Below, piece after piece: positions 1-5,635 of a stretch of DNA of 10,816 nt. The DNA lies in assembly GCA_934757945.1 (NCBI GenBank), contig CAKVLT010000070.1, positions 1 through 10,816 on the forward strand. Direction: 5' to 3'. The translations under genes were made by a program, and so were the position numbers. Source of the DNA: an uncultured Bulleidia sp. GTDB lineage: Bacteria > Bacillota_I > Bacilli_A > Erysipelotrichales > Erysipelotrichaceae. Within the stretch, counting starts at the first letter, position 1, and every line of letters begins with the position of its first letter. The notes below the pieces were generated by a model, which saw only the letters and a list, made by a program, of their open reading frames with translations, made no database searches and had not been told where the DNA came from.

Positions 1-49
1 TGACATTGTATTCTACAGTGTCAGAAGAATTTAAACTTTTATGGTTCAT
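1..49 (-). CDS. 5' end of an unidentified gene, cut by left edge
   Basis: Only 16 codons are present, beginning MNHKSLNSSDTVEYNV; the rest lies beyond the left edge. The call rests on an ATG (47-49, minus strand) preceded by a perfect AGGAGG (58-63) at 8-nt spacing, and on a reading frame that stays open to the edge. It lies downstream of the lrp-type gene on the same strand, but the lrp terminator (161-189) and a candidate promoter (108-135) separate them, so it is probably its own transcription unit. Sixteen residues are too few to identify a family. The short plus-strand reading frame across the same region has no ribosome binding site and is taken as a shadow. Confidence 0.65.
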   Translation of the reverse strand, partial: MNHKSLNSSDTVEYNV

Positions 50-107
50 AATTAAAACCTCCTACACTATATGTATTGTCAAAAAAGAAGTAATCTTCTC
101 CGCCAAT

Positions 108-135
108 TTTATAAAAATCCAGAAAAATAATTCAA
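108..135 (-). promoter_or_regulatory. candidate sigma-A promoter for the left-edge gene
   Basis: On the minus strand there is a -35 TTGAAT (130-135), a 16-bp spacer and a -10 TATAAA (108-113). The -10 matches five of six consensus bases and the -35 four of six. It lies between the lrp terminator and the AGGAGG of the left-edge gene. A second TATAGT-like -10 lies closer to the gene but has no convincing -35. The region is very AT-rich, so a chance match is possible. Confidence 0.35.
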
Positions 136-160
136 AGAACAAGGTAAATACTCTCCCTAC

Positions 161-189
161 AAAAAAACCTGTAAAGTATACTCTACAGG
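161..189 (-). terminator. intrinsic terminator of the Lrp-type gene
   Basis: Read on the minus strand, a near-perfect 22-base dyad (168-189, arms ending CCTGTA and TACAGG) is followed at once by seven T residues (161-167). The stop codon TAG (183-185) and the last residue codons lie inside the stem, so the terminator is built into the 3' end of the coding sequence. Confidence 0.85.
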
Positions 190-641
190 CGCAGTCCTTT
201 AATATCCTTAATACGTGACAAAATGATATTACAGCTGCAGGAAGTCACACCGGGCAGCGTATCTATAACTGTGTGCAGAAAATTCTCCATTTCCTCAGAA
301 GAAGAGGCCACTGCATGCACATGCAGTTTATCTTTTCCTGTTACACGATAAATCTGTGTGACTATATCCTGCACGTGCAATATATCCGTAACCTTTGAAA
401 GAGAATCTGGTGTAGTCTCAATTTCAAAATAGCAGGATACTGCACCACTGATCCTCTGAGGATTGATAACGGTTGTATATTCTTCAATAATACCTTTCTG
501 TTCCAGTGCCTGTATTCTGGCTTTCACTGCCACTCTTGAAATACCTGTTTTCTCTCCGATATCCGAATAGGAAATACGTGCATTTTCCACCAGTAACTGT
601 ACAATTTTCTGATCCAGCACATCCAGTCCATCTAAATACAT
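183..641 (-). CDS. Lrp/AsnC-family transcriptional regulator
   Basis: A 152-residue protein of the normal length for the feast/famine (Lrp/AsnC) family: small DNA-binding proteins that assemble as dimers to octamers and usually sense amino acids. Residues about 4-50 form the winged HTH: LDQKIVQLL opens the first helix, SYSDIGEKTGIS the turn, and RVAVKARIQALEQKG (36-50) the recognition helix and wing. Residues about 66-150 form the ligand-binding RAM domain, with the characteristic VTGKDKLHVHAVA strand (100-112). The start is fixed by GGAGGA (648-653) five to six bases upstream. It is divergent from the MATE transporter at 781 and shares a 139-base regulatory region with it. That layout suggests control of itself and of the transporter, which is inference. 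The ligand cannot be read from the sequence. Confidence 0.93.
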   Translation of the reverse strand: MYLDGLDVLDQKIVQLLVENARISYSDIGEKTGISRVAVKARIQALEQKGIIEEYTTVINPQRISGAVSCYFEIETTPDSLSKVTDILHVQDIVTQIYRVTGKDKLHVHAVASSSEEMENFLHTVIDTLPGVTSCSCNIILSRIKDIKGLRL

Positions 642-672
642 ACTATTTCCTCCGTCATCGTGATTTTTGTTT

Positions 673-701
673 ATGATAGCATCACCCTTTCATAAAGTAA
701 A
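673..701 (-). promoter_or_regulatory. promoter of the Lrp-type gene
   Basis: Minus strand: -35 TTTACT (696-701), a 17-bp spacer, -10 TATCAT (673-678). Four of six and five of six consensus bases match, with ideal spacing. It gives a short leader to the ATG at 641. Its -35 lies about 10 bp from the divergent MATE -35. Confidence 0.65.
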
Positions 702-708
702 CGGCGTA

Positions 709-737
709 TTGACATCAGTCATGTCTGGAACTACAAT
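709..737 (+). promoter_or_regulatory. promoter of the MATE transporter gene
   Basis: A perfect -35 TTGACA (709-714), a 17-bp spacer and -10 TACAAT (732-737, five of six). The gene's GGAGGT ribosome binding site follows at 770-775. This is one of the strongest consensus promoters in the window. It is overlapped by the 711-725 palindrome. Confidence 0.75.
711..725. promoter_or_regulatory. 15-bp imperfect palindrome, candidate operator
   Basis: GACATCAGTCATGTC has 6 of 7 symmetric pairs around base 718. It covers the last four bases of the MATE -35 and runs into the spacer, where a bound protein would block RNA polymerase. The 15-bp length is like known Lrp-family sites, and an Lrp-type regulator is encoded divergently next door. 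That this is its operator is inference. Confidence 0.35.
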
Positions 738-780
738 ACTTACAAAATGTAATTTATAACTTACGATTCGGAGGTATTCT

Positions 781-2115
781 ATGCATCAAGACTTAACCAG
801 GGGTCCTGTTGTCAAATCCATGCTGGTATTTGCCATCCCTATGATTTTAGGAGATCTGCTTCAGCAGTGCTATAACATTGCCGATACTTTGATTATCGGA
901 CAGTATCTGGGCAAGAAAGCTCTTGCTGCTGTGGGATCTTCCTTTACCCTCATGACCTTTCTGACGTCTATTCTGTTGGGACTATGCATGGGAAGCGGAG
1001 CTTTATTTTCCATGCGTTTTGGTCAGAAGGATGAGAAAGCTCTGCGTGAAAATCTATGTGCTTCTTTCTTCTTCATTGTCTTAATCACAATTCTCTTAAC
1101 TGTTCTTTCATTTATGACTTTGAACAGCCTGCAATCTTTTCTGAAGGTCCCTTTTGAAGTCTGGAAGGACATGAAAGGGTATCTTACAGTGATTTTTGCG
1201 GGGATACCTGCTGTGTTTCTGTATAACTACTTTGCATCGTATTTACGTGCAATTGGTAATTCTGTTATTCCTCTTATGTTTCTGGCTGTTTCTGCTGTGA
1301 TAAATATTGCTCTGGATCTCTTTTTTGTCATTAGTTTACAACGAGGTGTTTCTGGTGCTGCAGAAGCTACTGTTATCTCTCAGTATCTTTCCGGTATCGG
1401 TATTGCCATCTACACACTGATGTTCTATAGAGATGTACGGTCAATGTACAACATTTCATACCTGAAAAAAGAACGTATTCAGGAGATTGTTTCATATTCC
1501 CTTCTGACCTGTATTCAACAATCTATTATGAATCTGGGCATTCTGATGGTGCAGGGACTGGTCAACAGCTTTGGAACAGTTATCATGGCAGCCTTTGCTG
1601 CAGCTGTAAAAATTGATGCCTTTGCCTATATGCCTGTACAGGATTTTGGAAATGCTTTTTCGACTTTCATCGCGCAAAACTATGGTGCAAAAAAACATGC
1701 AAGAATACGTTCTGGTTTAAAATACGCCATCTACATCTCCATGGCTTTCTGCCTGGGTATATCTGTTCTTGTCTGTCTTTTTGCAAAGCAGCTTATGTCT
1801 ATCTTTATAGATGCCAAAGAACCAGAAATCATTATGCAGGGAGTACAGTATCTGCACATTGAAGGAGCATTCTATTGTGGTATTGGCTGTCTGTTTTTAC
1901 TCTACGGTCTGTACCGTGCACTTGGAAAACCAGGTATGAGCGTTGTTCTGACAATCATTTCCCTTGGTACCCGTGTAGTACTTGCCTATCTTCTTTCTGG
2001 TGTTCCTTCTTTTGGAGTTACTGGTATCTGGTGGGCCGTCCCGATTGGATGGGGTTTAGCTGACTTAGTGGGATTACTATATTATTTTGCAAAAAAACAG
2101 ACCCTGCTTGCCTGA
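781..2115 (+). CDS. MATE-family multidrug/metabolite efflux transporter
   Basis: A 444-residue inner-membrane protein of the usual MATE length (about 12 transmembrane helices in two pseudo-symmetric bundles), which exports cationic drugs or metabolites by Na+ or H+ antiport. Family signs: an amphipathic N-terminus leading into VVKSMLVFAIPMILGDLLQ, then NIADTLIIGQYLGKKALAAVG (32-52), the hallmark of the first repeat. The corresponding part of the second repeat, about residues 268-306, has AAAVKIDAFAYMPVQDFGNAFSTF and QNYGAKK. The start is set by GGAGGT (770-775) five bases upstream and the promoter at 709-737. It is convergent with tsaC, and the hairpin at 2124-2150 may also end this transcript. 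No substrate can be assigned; divergence from an Lrp-type regulator would fit export of an amino acid or related compound, but that is speculative. Confidence 0.93.
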   Translation: MHQDLTRGPVVKSMLVFAIPMILGDLLQQCYNIADTLIIGQYLGKKALAAVGSSFTLMTFLTSILLGLCMGSGALFSMRFGQKDEKALRENLCASFFFIVLITILLTVLSFMTLNSLQSFLKVPFEVWKDMKGYLTVIFAGIPAVFLYNYFASYLRAIGNSVIPLMFLAVSAVINIALDLFFVISLQRGVSGAAEATVISQYLSGIGIAIYTLMFYRDVRSMYNISYLKKERIQEIVSYSLLTCIQQSIMNLGILMVQGLVNSFGTVIMAAFAAAVKIDAFAYMPVQDFGNAFSTFIAQNYGAKKHARIRSGLKYAIYISMAFCLGISVLVCLFAKQLMSIFIDAKEPEIIMQGVQYLHIEGAFYCGIGCLFLLYGLYRALGKPGMSVVLTIISLGTRVVLAYLLSGVPSFGVTGIWWAVPIGWGLADLVGLLYYFAKKQTLLA

Positions 2116-2118
2116 GCC

Positions 2119-2150
2119 AAAAAAGTAACACCTTTTTTCGAGGTGCTACT
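2119..2150 (-). terminator. terminator of tsaC, shared by convergent genes
   Basis: On the minus strand a 10-bp stem (arms 2141-2150 and 2124-2133, one G-U pair, 7-nt loop) is followed by a run of T residues (2119-2124). In the plus direction the stem has one A-C mismatch and no T-run after it, so it works best for the minus-strand tsaC unit and at most weakly for the MATE gene. The tsaC stop codon (2146-2148) lies inside the stem. Confidence 0.85.
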
Positions 2151-2745
2151 TCAGTCTTTCTACAATTTCGTCAAGTGTGACAGGTCCCTGTCTTAGAACC
2201 TTCAGCTCTTCTTTAGTACAGTCAATAATGGTGGAAGCCTGGCCAAAAGAGACATTTCCTTCCAGCATCCCTGATAATAACGGACATTGTGCTTCAATTT
2301 CATCCAGATTTGTACATTCCGGGCAACCAGACTGATTGGCACTGGTCATAAATAACGGTGCACCGATTGTCTGAATCAGCTGTCGTAATACTTCAGAAGT
2401 AGCTAAGCGTACAGCCAGTGTATCCATTCCACCATTTACATACTCAGGTACACTTTCTTTTTTCTTCAATATCAAAGTCAATGGTCCCGGCATAAATTCC
2501 TGCAGGATCTTTCTTTCTCGATCTGTCACTTCTGCTATTTCTTCAACCTGTTTGCTGTCAGAGCACATGATTGGAAAAGCTTTAGTGACAGGTCTGTTTT
2601 TCACTTTTCTAAGATTTTCCTGTGCAACCTGGCTTGTGGCAATGGCACATACTCCATACACAGTATCTGTAGGTACAGAAATGACGCCATTGTCTTTCAG
2701 CACTTCTGCCATTTTCTGAATTTCATTTTCTTTAAATCTTCTCAT
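2146..2745 (-). CDS. tsaC: L-threonylcarbamoyladenylate synthase (TsaC/Sua5/YrdC)
   Basis: A 199-residue cytosolic enzyme making threonylcarbamoyl-AMP from threonine, bicarbonate and ATP, the first step of the universal t6A37 tRNA modification; the product goes to TsaD with TsaB/TsaE. Visible YrdC-domain motifs: PTDTVYGV (25-32), KNRP with a following K (49-55), PGPLT (86-90), AVRLA (111-115), TSANQSG (134-140) and STIID (171-175). The length shows a TsaC-type single domain without the C-terminal Sua5 domain. The start ATG has no Shine-Dalgarno sequence; it overlaps the stop of the upstream 27-codon gene as ATGA, so translation is probably by coupling or reinitiation. It is the last gene of the minus-strand unit from 3489. 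A YciO-type paralogue is the alternative, but the motifs favour TsaC. Confidence 0.92.
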   Translation of the reverse strand: MRRFKENEIQKMAEVLKDNGVISVPTDTVYGVCAIATSQVAQENLRKVKNRPVTKAFPIMCSDSKQVEEIAEVTDRERKILQEFMPGPLTLILKKKESVPEYVNGGMDTLAVRLATSEVLRQLIQTIGAPLFMTSANQSGCPECTNLDEIEAQCPLLSGMLEGNVSFGQASTIIDCTKEELKVLRQGPVTLDEIVERLK

Positions 2746-2825
2746 ATAAACATTGTCAGTACCATACTCACTATCAGAAACCCGATAAAGAATAAGATAC
2801 AGCCTTTCTTAAACTGCTTGGACAT
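2742..2825 (-). CDS. 27-residue single-span membrane peptide, unknown
   Basis: A short gene of 27 codons plus TGA. The peptide starts MSKQFKKG, a basic head, followed by about 19 mostly hydrophobic residues (CILFFIGFLIVSMVLTMFI) to the C-terminus. It would therefore sit in the membrane as one helix with a cytoplasmic N-terminus. The ATG lies 4 nt after the stop of the beta-helix gene (TGA GACT ATG). Its own TGA overlaps the tsaC ATG as ATGA. There is no clear Shine-Dalgarno sequence, so it would depend on reinitiation. An in-frame TAA lies just upstream, so this ATG is the first available. Tight packing, a clean hydrophobic helix and the tsaC start without a ribosome binding site support a real gene. 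It matches no family I know. The alternative is a non-functional spacer whose translation merely carries ribosomes to tsaC. Confidence 0.62.
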   Translation of the reverse strand: MSKQFKKGCILFFIGFLIVSMVLTMFI

Positions 2826-2829
2826 AGTC

Positions 2830-3489
2830 TCAGTGTTTCTTTATTACCGTTCCATCATTTTTATAGATGGAGTTTTCTGCAATCACACCACGCACACAGC
2901 TTGTAGGATATACATTGCAGTTTCTTCCAATTACTGTTCCTGGATTCAGCACAGAATTACAGCCTACTTCTACATGGTCACCAAGCATGGCACCAAATTT
3001 CTTTAATCCTGTTTCAATCTGTTCTTCTCCATTATGCACCACTACAAGTTTTTTATCCGACTTCACATTGGATGTAATGGAACCTGCACCCATATGAGAA
3101 TAATATCCAAGAATAGAATCCCCTACATAGTTATAGTGTGGTGTCTGTACATGATCAAACAGAATGACATTCTTCAATTCACAGCTGTTACCAACAACAC
3201 AATCCTCTCCGACAAGTGCACTGCCTCTGATAAAGGCACAGTGTCTTACTTCCGTTCTTGCGCCGATAATACATGGGGCACCAAGATACGCACTGTCAAA
3301 TACCTTAGCTGTTTTATGAACCCACACCTGTGGAGAAACTTCATCATATTCTTCTTCAGGAAGGTTCTGTCCTAAAGAGATGATGAGATCTTTAATACCC
3401 GCAAGAGCAAGCCATGGATATTCGAATTGCTGTAAATAGTCTTTTGCCATTGTATGATCCAGATCATACATATCTTTAAGTGTAAACAT
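2830..3489 (-). CDS. left-handed beta-helix protein, GlmU C-domain-like acyltransferase
   Basis: A 219-residue protein. Residues about 1-45 are helical; about 46-215 show isoleucine-patch hexapeptide repeats (APCIIG, ALVGEDCVVG, GTVIGRNCNVYP), typical of trimeric acyltransferases. Residues 117-140 (PHYNYVGDS, then GAGSITSN) closely follow the GlmU acetyltransferase domain, and H118 lines up with the catalytic His of GlmU. The nucleotidyltransferase domain is absent, so the common label UDP-GlcNAc pyrophosphorylase would mislead; acetylation of a sugar or sugar nucleotide is more likely but unproven. GGGAGGT (3497-3503) eight bases upstream sets this start; an ATG 12 codons earlier (3525) has no such site. 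First gene of the unit with the small membrane peptide and tsaC. Confidence 0.85.
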   Translation of the reverse strand: MFTLKDMYDLDHTMAKDYLQQFEYPWLALAGIKDLIISLGQNLPEEEYDEVSPQVWVHKTAKVFDSAYLGAPCIIGARTEVRHCAFIRGSALVGEDCVVGNSCELKNVILFDHVQTPHYNYVGDSILGYYSHMGAGSITSNVKSDKKLVVVHNGEEQIETGLKKFGAMLGDHVEVGCNSVLNPGTVIGRNCNVYPTSCVRGVIAENSIYKNDGTVIKKH

Positions 3490-3496
3490 TGATATT

Positions 3497-3503
3497 ACCT
3501 CCC
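3497..3503 (-). promoter_or_regulatory. ribosome binding site that decides the beta-helix gene start
   Basis: GGGAGGT on the minus strand, 7-8 bases before the ATG at 3487-3489. Translation from the longer frame's ATG (3525) would include this site in coding sequence and begin within the preceding leader, so the shorter protein is preferred. Confidence 0.85.
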
Positions 3504-3516
3504 AATTACGCATACA

Positions 3517-3545
3517 AGTATACACCCAGAAAAAAAGTTCTGCAT
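3517..3545 (-). promoter_or_regulatory. weak candidate promoter for the beta-helix/tsaC unit
   Basis: A good -10 TATACT (3517-3522) lies upstream of the ribosome binding site. The hexamer at 17 bp (3540-3545, ATGCAG) is poor and sits within the preceding terminator hairpin. Either an activator is needed or part of the expression comes by read-through from the diacylglycerol kinase gene. Confidence 0.25.
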
Positions 3546-3556
3546 TAACAGAACTT
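3530..3556 (-). terminator. terminator of the diacylglycerol kinase gene
   Basis: Minus strand: perfect 8-bp stem AAGTTCTG / CAGAACTT (arms 3549-3556 and 3535-3542), 6-nt loop, then a run of T residues to 3530. The stem starts directly after the stop codon. Confidence 0.88.
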
Positions 3557-4468
3557 TCAGCGATGTATTAACATATTTACTGCTTTATTACAGCAGGTAA
3601 TTTCTGCAGTTTTACTAGGTCTGGATTCTTCTCCATCAAGAGTCCATATGACTTCTTCATCAAATTCAAAAGTAATGGAGCTGGCAGTCAGCTTGATAAT
3701 ATGCTTATCATCGGTATTACCGGATAACATCTTATTTAAAATCACATTCACATCCAGAAGATTGTTTGGTGCACTGATCAAAATCACTTCAAATTCTCCA
3801 TCATCCAGGGCACTGTTACTGATCAGCTTAGATTGTACCCCTGCCACACTGCGGGTGTTACTGACAGCGCCGAAAATAAAGTCACCTTCATTAGTCACGC
3901 CATTACATGTGTATTTCACGTGCTGGCGATAACTGAGGCCTTCTGGAATATTGCCAATCACATTTAACACATAGGCACCATACCCAATGGCATTTTTCAG
4001 ATCCTGCGGAGTATCATAGCTGACTTTGGTAAAAGCCCCAAAAGCAGCAACATAGTTAAAGTATTCCCCATTGATCTTACCAACATCATACGCAAATACC
4101 TTACCATCAGAGACAGCTCTGCATTTTTGCTTTAAGGAAAGATTCTTACCCTGATTCAGACTCTTAAAGAAATCATTGGTACTGCCTGTTGGAAAGTATC
4201 CGATCTTCTTGCGTAACCCCATATGCATGATGGTATTGATCAGATGATTCAACGTACCATCACCACCCACACAGGCAATGACATCATAGTTCTCTGCTTC
4301 GCTCATCAGGATATCTTCAGACACAAGGCCTTCTTTAGGTACAATAGGATACACTGTCACAAGACAGTTTCTTAAAGAAAGCTGTTTAACGATTTCAAAC
4401 ATTTCATTGACTGCACTATTGACACCACTTGTCTCATTAGCCAGTAATAATACCTTTTTCTTCTGCAT
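3557..4468 (-). CDS. dgkB: diacylglycerol kinase-type lipid kinase (DgkB/YegS family)
   Basis: A 303-residue protein, the same length as B. subtilis DgkB, which phosphorylates diacylglycerol released by lipoteichoic acid synthesis and returns it to phospholipid synthesis. Motifs of the DAGK catalytic domain: an N-terminal NETSGVN loop (11-17, variant of the usual NPxSG), GGDGTLN nucleotide loop (68-74), PTGSTNDF (93-100), the ALDDGEFEV segment (220-228) and LDGE (277-280) carrying the catalytic acidic residue. It is soluble and expected at the inner face of the membrane. No Shine-Dalgarno sequence precedes the ATG, and a candidate promoter would place the RNA start close to the start codon. 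Terminators on both sides make it a single-gene unit. Other lipid-kinase substrates are possible; DgkB is the best fit. Confidence 0.88.
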   Translation of the reverse strand: MQKKKVLLLANETSGVNSAVNEMFEIVKQLSLRNCLVTVYPIVPKEGLVSEDILMSEAENYDVIACVGGDGTLNHLINTIMHMGLRKKIGYFPTGSTNDFFKSLNQGKNLSLKQKCRAVSDGKVFAYDVGKINGEYFNYVAAFGAFTKVSYDTPQDLKNAIGYGAYVLNVIGNIPEGLSYRQHVKYTCNGVTNEGDFIFGAVSNTRSVAGVQSKLISNSALDDGEFEVILISAPNNLLDVNVILNKMLSGNTDDKHIIKLTASSITFEFDEEVIWTLDGEESRPSKTAEITCCNKAVNMLIHR

Positions 4469-4474
4469 ACTTAC

Positions 4475-4502
4475 ATTGTAATTATTTTATACATTTTCAC
4501 AA
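4475..4502 (-). promoter_or_regulatory. candidate promoter placing dgkB RNA start near its ATG
   Basis: Minus strand: -35 TTGTGA (4497-4502), 16-bp spacer, -10 TACAAT (4475-4480). Initiation about 7 bases downstream would fall near the dgkB ATG (4468). A competing -10 TATAAA (4486-4491) would give a leader of about 10 bases, but its -35 is poor. Either gives a very short or absent leader. Confidence 0.35.
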
Positions 4503-4532
4503 TTCCTGAAAGACATTTCCATGCAAATGTTC

Positions 4533-4567
4533 AAAAAAAAGATGATTCGTGAGAATCACCTTCTTTT
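4533..4567 (-). terminator. terminator of the aldolase gene
   Basis: Minus strand: a long stem (inner GGTGATTC against GAATCATC, extended by A-T and G-U pairs), loop of four, and eight T residues (4533-4540). It begins a few bases after the TAA stop. Confidence 0.88.
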
Positions 4568-4572
4568 AAGAC

Positions 4573-5439
4573 TTAGGCTTTGTTGTCAGAACCGTAAGCT
4601 TTAATCAGTTCTTTAGCAGTAGCTACGACAGCATCGCAACCTGGCTTCAGAAGTTTACGTGGGTCATATCCCTTACCTTCCTGATCTTTACCAGCTTCGA
4701 TGTATTTACGTGTAGCTTCAGCAAATACTAACTGTAATTCTGTGTTGATGTTAACTTTGGAAACACCTAATGTTACAGCCTTGTGAACCTGTTCAAATGG
4801 AATACCGGAACCACCGTGTAATACAAGTGGCTTACCATTAACTGCTGTGTTGATTTCGTCTAATCTTTCGAAGTTCAGACCAGCCCAGTTTGCAGGGTAT
4901 TTACCATGAATGTTACCGATACCTGCAGCTAAGAAGTCTACGCCTAAATCAGCGATTTCTTTACATTCAGCAGGGTTAGCTAATTCACCGTTAGATGTAA
5001 CACCATCTTCAGTACCACCGATACCACCAACTTCACATTCTACAGAGATTCCCTTAGAATGAGCTAATGCGATGATTTCCTTGGACTTTTCGATGTTTTC
5101 GTTGATGTCATAATGAGAACCATCAAACATTACGGAAGTAAAACCAACTTCCATGCACTTTTTAGCACCTTCATATGTACCATGGTCTAAGTGAAGAGCT
5201 ACAGGAACTGTGATACCCATAGAATCATGCAGATTTCTTACCATGTCAGCTACGACTTTGAATCCGCCCATGTACTTACCAGCACCTTCGGAGCACTGAA
5301 TAATTACAGGAGACTTCATTTCTTCAGCTGCCTGTAAAATGCACTTTGTCCATTCAAGGTTATTTGTGTTAAATGCAGGAATTGCATAATGACCTTCATG
5401 TGCTTTGTTGATCATTTCTGTTGCAGAAACCATTACCAT
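4573..5439 (-). CDS. fba: class II fructose-1,6-bisphosphate aldolase
   Basis: A 288-residue zinc enzyme of glycolysis and gluconeogenesis, splitting fructose-1,6-bisphosphate into dihydroxyacetone phosphate and glyceraldehyde-3-phosphate. Length and motifs fit the FbaA type: HLDHG (83-87, catalytic D85 and zinc H86), VECEVGGIGG (133-142), GIGNIHG with zinc H178, LHGGSGI (207-213) with zinc H208 and the phosphate loop, and NINTEL (230-235). AGGAGG (5451-5456) lies 11 bases before the chosen ATG; a second ATG two codons later would be 17 bases away, so the first is preferred. It is monocistronic, with its own promoter and terminator, and divergent from the PTS locus. The related GatY/KbaY tagatose-bisphosphate aldolases share the fold, so a role in another ketose-bisphosphate pathway cannot be fully excluded. 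Confidence 0.93.
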   Translation of the reverse strand: MVMVSATEMINKAHEGHYAIPAFNTNNLEWTKCILQAAEEMKSPVIIQCSEGAGKYMGGFKVVADMVRNLHDSMGITVPVALHLDHGTYEGAKKCMEVGFTSVMFDGSHYDINENIEKSKEIIALAHSKGISVECEVGGIGGTEDGVTSNGELANPAECKEIADLGVDFLAAGIGNIHGKYPANWAGLNFERLDEINTAVNGKPLVLHGGSGIPFEQVHKAVTLGVSKVNINTELQLVFAEATRKYIEAGKDQEGKGYDPRKLLKPGCDAVVATAKELIKAYGSDNKA

Positions 5440-5470
5440 ACTATTATCATCCTCCTAGTTTTGCTCTATT

Positions 5471-5499
5471 ATTTTAGCTTCTTTTAAGCAAAATGAAAA
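5471..5499 (-). promoter_or_regulatory. promoter of the aldolase gene
   Basis: Minus strand: -35 TTTTCA (5494-5499), 17-bp spacer, -10 TAAAAT (5471-5476). The spacer contains a short dyad (GCTT, 5-nt loop, AAGC). The leader runs about 25 bases to the start codon and includes AGGAGG. Confidence 0.5.
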
Positions 5500-5579
5500 G
5501 TATTTCAATACATTCTTTGTCCACTTGTATATATATCCATCTTCTTTCAAAAATATTTCAGATTCTTTTGGTACTATAT

Positions 5580-5601
5580 TTCAATTGAGATTGCATTTGA
5601 A
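5580..5601. promoter_or_regulatory. inverted repeat around the PTS-locus -35, possible regulator site
   Basis: Arms TTCAA (5580-5584) and TTGAA (5597-5601), separated by 12 bases, flank the -35 hexamer of the PTS-locus promoter. The arms are short and AT-rich, so chance is a real possibility. If functional it could be where the PRD regulator of this locus acts on its own promoter. Confidence 0.2.
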
Positions 5602-5613
5602 CAATGCTAGTAT
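5585..5613 (+). promoter_or_regulatory. extended -10 promoter of the PTS locus
   Basis: -35 TTGAGA (5585-5590), 17-bp spacer, -10 TAGTAT (5608-5613) preceded by the TG of an extended -10 element (TGC just upstream). The start would lie near 5620, shortly before GGAGGT at 5625-5630. It serves the membrane protein gene and, by coupling, the regulator. Confidence 0.6.
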
Positions 5614-5635
5614 TTTTTATAAACGGAGGTGCATT

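Noticed and set aside
80..99. Small hairpin (AGAAG, ATTA, CTTCT) followed by T residues on the minus strand, upstream of the left-edge gene
   Set aside because: A stem of only five A-T-rich pairs is too weak for a confident terminator or attenuator; the T-run is common in this AT-rich stretch.
6..218. 70-codon plus-strand reading frame at the left end
   Set aside because: No ribosome binding site, low-complexity AT-rich composition, and it overlaps the lrp terminator and the start of a minus-strand gene that has a perfect AGGAGG.
1492..1698. Minus-strand reading frame inside the MATE gene, and similar frames inside the other large genes
   Set aside because: They are shadows: no ribosome binding sites, no plausible protein features, and fully inside well-supported genes on the other strand.
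3490..3525. Longer N-terminus of the beta-helix protein starting 12 codons upstream
   Set aside because: It has no ribosome binding site, whereas GGGAGGT lies correctly before the internal ATG and the extra residues do not resemble the family.
5525..5635. 37-codon N-terminal extension of the four-span membrane protein
   Set aside because: It covers the extended -10 promoter and has no ribosome binding site; the ATG at 5636 has GGAGGT at ideal spacing.
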